Shown: piece by piece, positions 16,936 to 25,426 of the stretch | Numbering within the stretch: position 1 is the first letter of the stretch | Layout: every line of letters begins with the position of its first letter | Assembly: GCA_017427885.1 (NCBI GenBank) | Contig: JAFRRW010000011.1 | Span: forward strand, 186,001-250,000 | Direction: 5' to 3' | DNA length: 64,000 nt | Source of the DNA: Bacteroidales bacterium | GTDB taxonomy: Bacteria > Bacteroidota > Bacteroidia > Bacteroidales > UBA932 | Position numbers and translations under genes: made by a program | Notes under the pieces: generated by a model | Told to the model about the DNA's origin: nothing | The model's database searches: none | The model's input: the letters and a program-made list of their open reading frames with translations, nothing else

Positions 16936-17165
16936 TATCCTTCCTTTTCAATCAAGTCAAACAAATCCTGAATGGTCTTTGCCTTCCTGAACGTATCGCT
17001 GGCAATCGTAACGCCATACTCCTCATCCACCATTGCGATGACGGAGAGCGCAGCCAGTGAGCTCCAGTCATCCAATTCTCGGAAATTGGTTTCAGGGGTC
17101 AGCACATCAGCCTCGGTGTCATCCAGCTGATTGGCGAAATTCTGAATAAACTCTTTGATTTCCAT
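16935..17165 (-). CDS. acyl carrier protein (first of a pair)
   Basis: This 76-residue acidic protein has Ser36 in LDDWSSLAALSVIAMVDEEY, the likely phosphopantetheine attachment site, with SSL in place of DSL. The following hydrophobic/acidic helix is typical of carrier proteins. The two carrier proteins in tandem differ greatly in sequence, so they are not a recent duplication. One may carry the starter and the other the extender or finished acyl group. Confidence 0.87.
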   Translation of the reverse strand: MEIKEFIQNFANQLDDTEADVLTPETNFRELDDWSSLAALSVIAMVDEEYGVTIASDTFRKAKTIQDLFDLIEKEG

Positions 17166-17198
17166 ATTGTTATAAAAATTATTATCTTAATGTATTGT

Positions 17199-17843
17199 CT
17201 ACAATTCTACTTTCTTGGCCGGATTACCCATATACAGGAGTCCGTCCTTGGGACTTCTCATCAGCACGCTTCCTGCGCCCAATCTGACATCGTTCCCGAT
17301 CCTGACCTGCTGCAGGATGATCGACCCCACTCCAAAAAAGTTGCCATTCCCTACAGTCACCTCGCCGGAGATGCGCATGGCTGGCATGAAGACATTGAAT
17401 GAACCCACCACATCATCGTGTCCGAATACGTCAGCACCGTCCATAACGTTGAAATCTCCTATCGTGACATCGCAGGAAAAACTGCAGTGCTTCTGGATGA
17501 TGTTTCCCCGGCCGATCCTGAACGTCTCCGGATCGGCGAAATAAACCGTAGGAGCGATGATGTTGGGAAAGAGGACATTGGGATTGGTAATCCTGGAAAC
17601 CAGATTCCGTACGGTTTTGGGATTGCCTATAGTGATGGCGACCGAGAGTTCAGAAGACCATCCGTTCAGCTCGTCGAGGCCGCCAAGTACCTTGCCGAAA
17701 TGGGAAACCTCCTTCCCCTTCTCCATCCCGTCGTCGAAGAAGCCCTCCAGATCCCAAGTCGGCTCCACCTCGTTGATCTTATTGAGCAGGCAGGCTATTT
17801 CCCGTCCGAAGCCGCCCGCTCCGTATATAGCAATCTTTTTCAT
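17199..17843 (-). CDS. PglD/NeuD-like sugar acyltransferase
   Basis: A 214-residue two-domain acyltransferase. The N-terminal Rossmann-like part begins MKKIAIYGAGGFGREIACLL, the PglD/NeuD signature. A hexapeptide left-handed beta helix follows (RIGRGNIIQKHCSFSCDVTIGDF, VTVGNGNFFGVGSIILQQVRIGN) and ends LLYMGNPAKKVEL. PglD acetylates the C4 amine of UDP-4-amino sugars, so this fits the PglE-like aminotransferase at 6847-8103. Its position directly before the two acyl carrier proteins raises the alternative that its donor is a hydroxyacyl-ACP. It overlaps the glycosyltransferase gene by 4 bases. Confidence 0.88.
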   Translation of the reverse strand: MKKIAIYGAGGFGREIACLLNKINEVEPTWDLEGFFDDGMEKGKEVSHFGKVLGGLDELNGWSSELSVAITIGNPKTVRNLVSRITNPNVLFPNIIAPTVYFADPETFRIGRGNIIQKHCSFSCDVTIGDFNVMDGADVFGHDDVVGSFNVFMPAMRISGEVTVGNGNFFGVGSIILQQVRIGNDVRLGAGSVLMRSPKDGLLYMGNPAKKVEL

Positions 17844-18964
17844 CGCTTCTCGCTTATTACCTTTTCAAAAATACCTTCCAACTGTTTTCCGATTGCCTCG
17901 GAAGAGAACCTGTCCTGGCAGTCCTGTGCAATCCGGGCCCGGTCATACGTCTTATGATACTTATACATCCGGAGTATTGCATCTGCCAACTTGGACACAT
18001 TGTTGACCGGGCACAGCAGCCCGTTCTTCTCCGTAAGGAAATCCCTCGCGCCTCCGCAATCCGTAGCAATTACCGGCAGGCCGCAGGCCAGGGCCTCAAT
18101 GGCAGCCACCCCGAATGTCTCAGAACGGGAAGACATCACATACACGTCGCTCTGCTGCAGCATCCCGATGACACCTTCCCGGCTCTTCCTGCCACACAGG
18201 CGGATGTTCTTTCCTAAATGAAACTGGTCTATCATCCCCTGCAGTCTCGCATGTTCGCTGCCGCCGCCGATGATGTCCAAAGACCAGGATTCATCAGGAA
18301 GCTGCAGCTGGGTGAACGCCTTGATAAGGTTGTCGAATCCCTTGACAGGAAGGAGATTTCCGGTAGAGACAAAACGGACCTTCCTGTCATTACGCTCCTT
18401 GGGGACATAACGGAATTCCCGGCCGACCATATTGTTCACCACTGTCGAGTCGATCCCGAAGTTCTTCAAGATATTCTGCCTCAGGGTTGAGGAGACGGTC
18501 AGGAGGCGATCTACATCCTTATATGTCTTTCCTGCCCAATTCTTGATACCTCTTTTTATTCTTTCATAACCCAATTCACTCCAGTGTTCGATGCCAACGA
18601 CAGGAATGCCATATTCCATTTTCACAGGCAAAACCATTGATGTATTTCGCAAATAATGAGAATACAACACGTCAGGAACGCCTTCTGTCTTTATTACCCT
18701 TTTAAATAGAAGAGAAAAAAGCTTTTTCCTTATTCCCACTGTCCTCAATACTGCACCAGCAAAAAGGTTATAATGAGGAATATCCCCGTGCATTGTGCTT
18801 GAAATGCCAAATTTCCGTCTATATAATCTAAACCTGGAATCTACGCTGAGGACAACGACAGTATGGCCCAACTCTCTCATAGCTAACGCCTGGTCACGTT
18901 CAAAATTCCCCCATTGAGGCTCCCTCTCCGACGGCCAACCACGTGACACAAAGAAAATCTTCAT
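17840..18964 (-). CDS. GT4-family glycosyltransferase
   Basis: A 374-residue GT-B retaining glycosyltransferase. The N-terminal domain starts MKIFFVSRGWPSEREPQWGN, FVSTGNLLPVKGFDNLIKAF opens the C-terminal domain at about 200, and the donor-binding EX7E motif is SETFGVAAIEALACGLPVIA (about 285-304). It is cytoplasmic and acts on the lipid-linked repeat unit. This is the only protein in the operon I can place confidently in a Leloir glycosyltransferase family. The donor is not readable; dTDP-rhamnose or a UDP-hexuronate would fit the supplied precursors. It overlaps both neighbours, by 4 bases and 1 base. Confidence 0.93.
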   Translation of the reverse strand: MKIFFVSRGWPSEREPQWGNFERDQALAMRELGHTVVVLSVDSRFRLYRRKFGISSTMHGDIPHYNLFAGAVLRTVGIRKKLFSLLFKRVIKTEGVPDVLYSHYLRNTSMVLPVKMEYGIPVVGIEHWSELGYERIKRGIKNWAGKTYKDVDRLLTVSSTLRQNILKNFGIDSTVVNNMVGREFRYVPKERNDRKVRFVSTGNLLPVKGFDNLIKAFTQLQLPDESWSLDIIGGGSEHARLQGMIDQFHLGKNIRLCGRKSREGVIGMLQQSDVYVMSSRSETFGVAAIEALACGLPVIATDCGGARDFLTEKNGLLCPVNNVSKLADAILRMYKYHKTYDRARIAQDCQDRFSSEAIGKQLEGIFEKVISEKR

Positions 18965-20148
18965 TATTGTCTTGTTTTAGAATGGTTCAACGATTGCAAA
19001 TGCGCTGTTTCTGCCATTTTACCGTCCTTTAACGCTGCTACCATCGCCCAGAACATAACCAGGTAAAGGAAATAAGAAACATATAGCACCAGCTGGCTCA
19101 CCATGGCCATCACGGCAAAAATACATATGGACATGGTGTATGGAATGAAGAATTCCGTCTCGTTATGATAATGGTACCACCATTCTTTCACCACATAAAC
19201 CCAGAGTCCCAAATACACGATAAGGATCAGTATTCCATAATCATATGTAATCTCCAGAAACTCATTATGAGCAGAAATCTCCAAAAGGGAATCCCTGTCG
19301 ACGGCATTGTGCCCGTGACCAAGGATTTTATCGGCATTGGATGACTTCATTATCATCTCAAGCGTAACAGTATATATCAACTCCCTGCCATTAGAGATAT
19401 CTCCTTCGTTGTCAAAACGCGAACCCAGATACCCTCCCGAGACACTGTCCACGATCTTAAAAGATCCGTAAGCCGCTGCCAGAACCAAGATGGACACCAA
19501 AAACGCGACTCCTTTTTTCGCACCGCCTAACAAATACTTGGCACCAATGGCGACCCAAAACAGCACAATGGCAAGCATCATGGACCTTTTCATGGACAAG
19601 ACCGCAATAAACGTCATCACAATCAATATGATGTTTCTCTGACGTTTATTATTTGTTATCAAAATGACAGGGGCGGTAAGACTTACAAAATAGACCATAT
19701 TCGTCTGCCCGCCAAATCCAATCAATATCATTGCACTGAAAAGTGCAACTAAACCGAAGGCCAGAAATACGTAATAGATTCTACGGAAACCCGATAACAA
19801 CCGCCTGTCCGCCCTGATGAATAAATAAGTCGACTCGAAAAATAAAGGCCAGGCCAGACATTTGGCATAATTGCCGATGGCCGCATGATTGTAAACCAGG
19901 ACGACCAGCATCATTATCTCCCAAATGGCACATATTATATGTATTCCCTTGTCTTTCTTTTTGAATTTAGGAGACGTCAATATCAGTATTACCGACAATA
20001 ATTCAATTCCTACCAATGCGATATATAATAAGAGTCCGGACTGCTGAACTCCATGATACCTGTTGTTAAACCAGAAAACGGCCGTTCTCCAGAAAAAAAC
20101 CAACAACAGCAGGATGTATACTTTATATATCTGACGAACCTGTTTCAT
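18964..20148 (-). CDS. Wzy-like O-antigen/polysaccharide polymerase
   Basis: The 394-residue product is an integral membrane protein with about ten to eleven hydrophobic segments and one large periplasmic loop at roughly 230-300. That loop contains SRFDNEGDISNGRELIY and SAHNEFLEITYDYG, the arginine-containing and HNxxL motifs shared by Wzy polymerases and WaaL ligases. In an operon with a Wzx flippase it is most likely the polymerase that joins lipid-linked repeat units. The start is ATG at 20148; the codon just upstream is TTG. The gene ends on the first base of the glycosyltransferase start. Confidence 0.85.
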   Translation of the reverse strand: MKQVRQIYKVYILLLLVFFWRTAVFWFNNRYHGVQQSGLLLYIALVGIELLSVILILTSPKFKKKDKGIHIICAIWEIMMLVVLVYNHAAIGNYAKCLAWPLFFESTYLFIRADRRLLSGFRRIYYVFLAFGLVALFSAMILIGFGGQTNMVYFVSLTAPVILITNNKRQRNIILIVMTFIAVLSMKRSMMLAIVLFWVAIGAKYLLGGAKKGVAFLVSILVLAAAYGSFKIVDSVSGGYLGSRFDNEGDISNGRELIYTVTLEMIMKSSNADKILGHGHNAVDRDSLLEISAHNEFLEITYDYGILILIVYLGLWVYVVKEWWYHYHNETEFFIPYTMSICIFAVMAMVSQLVLYVSYFLYLVMFWAMVAALKDGKMAETAHLQSLNHSKTRQ

Positions 20149-20176
20149 CAAAAAGGCAAGTTAGAAAAATCCCCCT

Positions 20177-20977
20177 TTACTTATAGTATGCCACAATAGA
20201 ATGTTTAGAAACCTGTTTTTCCTCGGGAGGCATCTGCATATAGTCTCCATAACAGACACTCAGCCACTTGTCATAATCCTTAATAGCGGAAAAAGACATC
20301 CCCTCGAATTCAACCGAAGCGTACTCTTCAAACAGGGAAGACGGGTAGATGTCGTACGGATTGTCAACGGAAACCGTAATACAGACAGAATCTGAGTTAT
20401 CATTACGATACTTGGTCTGCAACTGACAAATCTTTTTCTGAATGACCCTCCTGGGTACGGGGATAAGGATGATGGCCAACCTCTTCAGAATCCTGAACAA
20501 GCCCTTTTCAGACCTGAAGACATTCAATATCCCGGTATTCTTGGCAGTATTGATGCTCATCAGCCGTTTAATCCTTTTCATCCAGGGAATAAACGCAGAG
20601 CTGTCTTCCGGGACACGGTCAACCACAAAAACATCTATGAAAAGACCATAAGACCTCTTGATGGTCTGTTTATAGAAAAAGAATGTCTTGGGGTCATAAA
20701 CCTTCGCCATTCCCGTAGGATGATCCTTATTGGTCGAAAGATCCGAAAAAACGAAACGATCGGAGTTATATGTTTCCCGGAAACGGTCAAAGTCGTTTCT
20801 GGGCATAATGATATCTATATCATCATCCCACGGAATAAACCCCTTGTGCCGAACCGCGCCCAACAATGTACCGTATGCCAGACTGTAACGGATACCGTTA
20901 ATCCGGCAAAACCCGGCAACATCTTTAAGAATCTCAAATGGGATCCTCTTATAATCTTCCTGTGATATTTCCTTCAT
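20177..20977 (-). CDS. LicD-family phosphotransferase
   Basis: A 266-residue LicD protein. The diagnostic region SLAYGTLLGAVRHKGFIPWD followed by DDIDIIMPRNDFDRF (about 32-66) contains the nucleotidyltransferase-fold GTLLG and DDDID motifs. LicD proteins move phosphocholine, or related phospho-alcohols such as glycerol phosphate or ribitol phosphate, from a CDP-activated donor to a glycan. A TagD-like CDP-alcohol synthase is encoded at 32119-32523 and is the obvious donor source. The ATG at 20977 was chosen because the in-frame codon before it is TTG. It still begins 29 bases inside the preceding gene, a sign of translational coupling. Confidence 0.9.
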   Translation of the reverse strand: MKEISQEDYKRIPFEILKDVAGFCRINGIRYSLAYGTLLGAVRHKGFIPWDDDIDIIMPRNDFDRFRETYNSDRFVFSDLSTNKDHPTGMAKVYDPKTFFFYKQTIKRSYGLFIDVFVVDRVPEDSSAFIPWMKRIKRLMSINTAKNTGILNVFRSEKGLFRILKRLAIILIPVPRRVIQKKICQLQTKYRNDNSDSVCITVSVDNPYDIYPSSLFEEYASVEFEGMSFSAIKDYDKWLSVCYGDYMQMPPEEKQVSKHSIVAYYK

Positions 20978-23063
20978 TCTCAATATGTTCTCCTATCGAA
21001 TCCATCAAATACCTCTTGGAACGGCTCGCATAATCCTCTAGTTTCGGCCGGACGACCTGGTAATCAATATCCGGCAACGGGGCGGAGTCTCCGTGTTTGA
21101 TATAACGTTCTCCCAAATCCAGCACCTTTAACAGGGATTCCACCCGGTCCGACCTCTTACCCATCCCGACGGCGAAGAACTGCTTCTCGAAGATGATTGA
21201 CATCGCGACACCGTGGAACGAATTGCTGACGACGTATTCGGCATTCCTAATGAGAGACAGGAATTCGGGTACGGACGCCGTGTGGGAATAGCGCTTTCCC
21301 AAATACCTAATGCCGTATTTCTTTGTAATTTCAATGATTCGCAGGCCGTGTGCCTTTCCAAGCCGGTCGGCGAAACGGCTGCTCTCATTGGAATTCAGAA
21401 GGTTATAGAACAGGATGTATTTCCTGCCTTTAACTTTTTTCTTCGCCTCATCGGCGACCTTGCCCCATTGTTCCCTGCTCAGGAGAAACACCGGATCGAC
21501 GACGACCTCGGAAACGAATCCGAGGGAAGCGAGAGTCTCCTGTAAAGAAGACTCCCTGACGGAAAGGGCCTCGAATGCAGTCAGACGGCTTTTGATGTCC
21601 TCCTTCTCCTTGTCGGAGAGATTCGACGGTCCCATACTGGCAGCATAAGCGATTTTACGGGCCTGGACGTTCGGAGAGCCGAAATACCAGAAATCCAGTC
21701 CCTTATGGCCGGGCAGATTCTGCTGGCGCCATATCTGGTCGCTTCCGTAAACGACACAGTCGAAGCAGTCGCAGACATCTGAATCATCGACATACCGGGG
21801 CCGGTCTGCCAGACCGAGATATCCGGACATGAAGTCCTTCATCACGCATTTACGCTTGGACCGGGGAATACCCCAAACCGTTGCCAGATACAGGCATACC
21901 GCTTTCGTATAAATGCTTCCGGCCTTGAATCTCTTCCAGGGGAATATCTTGAAAAAGTCCGAATGGTAGTCCGGCCAATAGTCGACGAAATCGACGTCGA
22001 ACCCGAGGCCCTTCAGGTATGTCCTTAAAGCAAAAGCCTGAAGGAGAGCTCCGTAGTTCTCAGCGCGGTGATATGTAAGGATTCCGACTTTCATCTTGTC
22101 AGTCCGGGAGGTCTTTTCCTCGATTTCAATTTTCAGGTTTCTGAACGCCTTGCCCATAAAGGCCTTGTACTCCTCGAATCTGTTTTCTGCCTCGTCGTCC
22201 CGCCAGATGAAGGTGTTGATGTTCTTGTCGGAAATGTAACCGTCCAGGTTGCGGCAGCCATAAAACCTCAACAGCGTCTTCTTCAGCGCATTCCCATAAG
22301 GTGCGATTCTCAACAAGGAAGCCAGTTTGGAAATACCTGTGGCAACGAGACTCTTCAGGTTCCTCCTGATACGTATCTGCGCGAACACGCTGCCAAGGTT
22401 CTTCCCCCCTTGTTCCTGATGGATTTTCCTGTATTTGACAGAAGCCTCGGCTTTTTCCTTTTCTGCTGCGATATCCTGAGCCTTCGTCAGGTCCAACTCC
22501 AGCGAGAGGACCACACCCCGGATCTGTTTCCTTTTAAAAACAGAGGAACGCTTGCTGTATTCCATCTGTTCTTTTGTCAGGTCATCGACATTTCCCTCAG
22601 TATTCAGGTAGCGGACGCTCCGGAGCATTGAAGATATGGAACAGCCGAAACAGCCGGCATTGTTGACTGCGGCAGAAGCTACGGTACCGGGCAGACCGAC
22701 CAGTCCGCAAAAACCGGCATAACCCTTTTCCAGGCACTCCTTCGCCAGCCTGACCACACTGACACCGCAATCGCAAACCAACCTGTCCCCTGTTATTTCA
22801 TAGTTGTTTACCTTTACCGTTGAAACGATCACGTCCGGATTGCAGTCTTTATGATAGAACAGATTCGATGTATATCCGACAACATCGAATTCGACTTTTT
22901 CCGCATAAAGGAAACGGCATACAGTCTCAAGCTGGGCCAAACCGTCCGGCACGATCCAATACTTGCACATACCGCCGGTACGGATCCAGGTCTTCCCCGT
23001 CAAGGGAACGTCCTTCTCGAAGGAAACTGAATTAGCAAGTAAGAAAGACTCAATGACACTCAT
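20949..23063 (-). CDS. MurB-like FAD reductase fused to polysaccharide pyruvyltransferase
   Basis: This 704-residue protein joins two enzyme families in one frame. Residues 1-320 resemble UDP-N-acetylenolpyruvylglucosamine reductase (MurB): FAD-binding region VVGYTSNLFYHK and CGLVGLPGTVASAAVNNAGC, Arg172 in SKRSSVFK at the place of MurB's catalytic Arg, Ser225 in NLGSVFAQ at the place of the proton-donating Ser, and glutamates near 313-315 at the C-terminal position. Residues 324-700 form a PF04230 pyruvyltransferase domain starting MKVGILTYHRAENYGALLQA, with YGSDQIWRQQN and VSNSFHGVAMSIIF, the family's usual signatures. PF04230 enzymes attach pyruvate from PEP as a ketal; MurB reduces an enolpyruvyl ether to a lactyl ether. 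Separate translation from an internal ATG at 22094 cannot be excluded. Confidence 0.85.
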   Translation of the reverse strand: MSVIESFLLANSVSFEKDVPLTGKTWIRTGGMCKYWIVPDGLAQLETVCRFLYAEKVEFDVVGYTSNLFYHKDCNPDVIVSTVKVNNYEITGDRLVCDCGVSVVRLAKECLEKGYAGFCGLVGLPGTVASAAVNNAGCFGCSISSMLRSVRYLNTEGNVDDLTKEQMEYSKRSSVFKRKQIRGVVLSLELDLTKAQDIAAEKEKAEASVKYRKIHQEQGGKNLGSVFAQIRIRRNLKSLVATGISKLASLLRIAPYGNALKKTLLRFYGCRNLDGYISDKNINTFIWRDDEAENRFEEYKAFMGKAFRNLKIEIEEKTSRTDKMKVGILTYHRAENYGALLQAFALRTYLKGLGFDVDFVDYWPDYHSDFFKIFPWKRFKAGSIYTKAVCLYLATVWGIPRSKRKCVMKDFMSGYLGLADRPRYVDDSDVCDCFDCVVYGSDQIWRQQNLPGHKGLDFWYFGSPNVQARKIAYAASMGPSNLSDKEKEDIKSRLTAFEALSVRESSLQETLASLGFVSEVVVDPVFLLSREQWGKVADEAKKKVKGRKYILFYNLLNSNESSRFADRLGKAHGLRIIEITKKYGIRYLGKRYSHTASVPEFLSLIRNAEYVVSNSFHGVAMSIIFEKQFFAVGMGKRSDRVESLLKVLDLGERYIKHGDSAPLPDIDYQVVRPKLEDYASRSKRYLMDSIGEHIENEGNITGRL

Positions 23064-23075
23064 CCCGACAAATGC

Positions 23076-24278
23076 TTACTTTCTGCCCAAACATTTTTTT
23101 ATAATTCTCTTGAAGCCGTTTTGCAGAATCAGTTTCCTGAACATCCGTTCCGGTTCCGGATCCTCTTCATCTGCGATGAAACTGATATCCCGACTCCTGA
23201 GCAAGGTTTTGAATTCTCGAGTTGTAATATAACCCTTATACCAGTCATCCAGGCACATCCGCTCATTTAAATAAACGGCCTTATCCTTCACCATTACAGA
23301 GGTGTCAATCGATTCACCATTAATCGCATGAACGAACATTGCAGGCAGGTTCACCCCCGATCTGGTATATGCATATCCCGATCCTCCATACCTGAAATTC
23401 ATCTCGCAGAAATAAAACCTGCTTCCGCTCCGATAGAAATCAATGTCGAATATGCCCACATAACTGGTCTCCCGGACAAAAACCTTGAATGACTCAAGCA
23501 AATCTTCAAACCCTTCAATCGGAATGATCTCCCCTTTTATCGCCACTCCGTAATGAGTCCCGGATGCAAGAGAACTGATTCGGAGGATTCCGGGGATATG
23601 GACCGTCGTTCCGTCGGACACGCCCATCAGGGCAAATTCCTGGTCAATGTGTTTGTACTCCTCAACCAGGATCGATATCGTTGATGACCTCCGGACAAGG
23701 GCATCGATTGATTTCCGCAGTTGCTGTTCCGTGTCACATCTTCCAAGTCCCGTCTTCGCACCGACAAGAGTTGCCAGGGGCTTAGGGAAACACGGATATG
23801 ACAATCCGGAAGGAATACGATAATCACCATCAGCCACTTCTATAACCTCTCCTCTTGCCACATTCAAACCCACTTGCCTGGCCAATTCTTTTTGGCGGAG
23901 CTTGTTCATCCAAACCACAACCGCCCCCGGAGTATGGTCTATATGGGGAAACAAGAAATGCTCTTCAAGCTTTTTCTGGTTCAGATCTATTGCCGCGGCA
24001 GAAAAATCGCTGTCAGGGAAAAGGATAGCCTTCGGACCTTCCTCAACACATTTTTCAAGCAATAAGGCAATCAACCTATCTTTATCAGGAGGGCAATAAT
24101 GGATATGGTCGACATACTTGCTATAACTATCGATGGGACGTGTCGTATCAGGCTTTCCATTCCGTTTATTGAGCATAATCACTATCACGGTTACCTCGTA
24201 ACCGGCGCGGCCCAATGCCCGTATCACTCCCAGCCTGGAAGTGTAGCCGTGACCTATGACTATTACCCTCTGTTTCAT
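23076..24278 (-). CDS. ATP-grasp ligase (carboxylate-amine ligase type)
   Basis: A 400-residue ATP-grasp protein. The N-terminal domain starts RVIVIGHGYTSRLGVIRALG. The grasp domain has CFPKPLATLVGAKTGLGRCD (nucleotide lysine region), ILVEEYKHIDQEFALMGV and the metal-binding end FDIDFYRSGSRFYFCEMNFR with FRYGGSGYAY. These enzymes make an acyl-phosphate from a carboxylate and join it to an amine. Related proteins accompany CapA-like proteins in surface-polymer loci. It overlaps the first capA-like gene by 4 bases. Likely role: amide-linking an amino acid or amine to a carboxyl on the glycan or its precursor; the substrate is unknown. Confidence 0.85.
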   Translation of the reverse strand: MKQRVIVIGHGYTSRLGVIRALGRAGYEVTVIVIMLNKRNGKPDTTRPIDSYSKYVDHIHYCPPDKDRLIALLLEKCVEEGPKAILFPDSDFSAAAIDLNQKKLEEHFLFPHIDHTPGAVVVWMNKLRQKELARQVGLNVARGEVIEVADGDYRIPSGLSYPCFPKPLATLVGAKTGLGRCDTEQQLRKSIDALVRRSSTISILVEEYKHIDQEFALMGVSDGTTVHIPGILRISSLASGTHYGVAIKGEIIPIEGFEDLLESFKVFVRETSYVGIFDIDFYRSGSRFYFCEMNFRYGGSGYAYTRSGVNLPAMFVHAINGESIDTSVMVKDKAVYLNERMCLDDWYKGYITTREFKTLLRSRDISFIADEEDPEPERMFRKLILQNGFKRIIKKCLGRK

Positions 24279-25426
24279 TTATCTGTCCCCTTCAAATCAT
24301 CCAACAAGGATTCGAGCCCCTCTATTACTATTTCCCTATTCTGTTCAGACCGTATAGAATGAAGCATGAACAGCATCTGCCAGCGAGAATAACTCTTCTC
24401 TATCAACCTGTCACGGTAACAGGGAGAAAAACGCCCGATTACTTTATATAACCAGTTCTTCCCTTTATATGCACGAAGATAAAACGGCAGTTCCTGTCGG
24501 CAGTATGTCTTAAACTGTTCTTGTAAAAAAGCTTCATCATCAATACGGGCAGAACGTTCATCGAAAGCCGAGAAATCCTGCTCGTCATCATACACGACCC
24601 TGTCTTCGACCGCCCGGACGAGGTGTTTCTTCACTGTCGGCTTCCCCTCTTCAAACTGCAACTCTATGACCAGACCGGTATCCGTAAATTCATTGTTAAA
24701 TGAACGGAACAAAAAGTTCCCTTGCCCATAAAGCAGATATGCTCCTTTATAATACTCCTCGGAACCTATACAATGCGTATGTTGGGATAAAACCATATTT
24801 GCGCCGGAATCGACCATCCTGTGGAATCTCCGTCTGGTTTGAGGAGAAGGATAACGGAACTTTTCCGTTCCTCCATGATATATTACTATGATGAAATCAA
24901 CTCTCTTTTTCAATTCCTCCAGGTCGTGGCAGACCACCAGTTCATCAAAGAGAAAGGCACCAGGCTTATTCTCTCCCGGAGCATTATACATTGTCTCGGC
25001 AACATTGTAAAGTCCAATCCTAAAGTCATTTACTAAAAAAATGACATGCCTTTTGATGGTACTGATGTCACCGGCACCCAGATGACTGATTCCCGCATCA
25101 TCGAGTATCTTCATCGTATCATACACTCCTTGACTTCCGGCATCCGTAATATGATTGTTAGCCAATGTGCAGCAGTCGATACCCAAAGCCTTGTAAGCAT
25201 TGACAGTCGTTGTCGGTGCGTACAGAGCCGGGCCTGTCTTCTCGCATTTTCCGGGATTGTCTGTCAAGGCGCCTTCAAGATTGCAGATACGGTAATCAGC
25301 AGAAGCGAACAGAGCCGATATCTTATCTCCGAAAAGGTATGACATGTCTCCCGTATTGAACTTAGTGAAGTTCGAAGGAACAGGGAACAAGTCTCCCGCA
25401 ATAATAACACTGAATTGTCTTTGCAT
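24275..25426 (-). CDS. CapA-family protein, copy 1
   Basis: The 383-residue protein matches the CapA/PgsA family (metallophosphoesterase fold). Motifs in order: FSVIIAGDLFP, CNLEGALTDNPG, LANNHITDAGSQG, VIYHGGTEKF and LSQHTHCIGSEEYY, which are the metal-site stretches of the family. There is no signal peptide or membrane anchor, unlike CapA of Bacillus poly-gamma-glutamate systems. A C-terminal tail of about 100 residues is rich in charged residues. CapA is tied to assembly of poly-gamma-glutamate and other surface polymers, but its reaction is unsettled. It is flanked by an ATP-grasp gene (4-base overlap) and a GNAT gene. Confidence 0.88.
   Translation of the reverse strand: MQRQFSVIIAGDLFPVPSNFTKFNTGDMSYLFGDKISALFASADYRICNLEGALTDNPGKCEKTGPALYAPTTTVNAYKALGIDCCTLANNHITDAGSQGVYDTMKILDDAGISHLGAGDISTIKRHVIFLVNDFRIGLYNVAETMYNAPGENKPGAFLFDELVVCHDLEELKKRVDFIIVIYHGGTEKFRYPSPQTRRRFHRMVDSGANMVLSQHTHCIGSEEYYKGAYLLYGQGNFLFRSFNNEFTDTGLVIELQFEEGKPTVKKHLVRAVEDRVVYDDEQDFSAFDERSARIDDEAFLQEQFKTYCRQELPFYLRAYKGKNWLYKVIGRFSPCYRDRLIEKSYSRWQMLFMLHSIRSEQNREIVIEGLESLLDDLKGTDK

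Noticed and set aside
20949-23063. MurB/pyruvyltransferase protein as a sequencing-error fusion of two genes
   Set aside because: A single frameshift error can join neighbouring frames, but the frame is open for 704 codons with both domains complete and a short plausible linker, so I kept it as one gene and listed resequencing as a test.
20949-23063. MurB-like domain as the cell's housekeeping MurB
   Set aside because: It is fused to a pyruvyltransferase, lies in a serotype-type operon, and is not beside other cell-wall genes; a separate murB is expected elsewhere.
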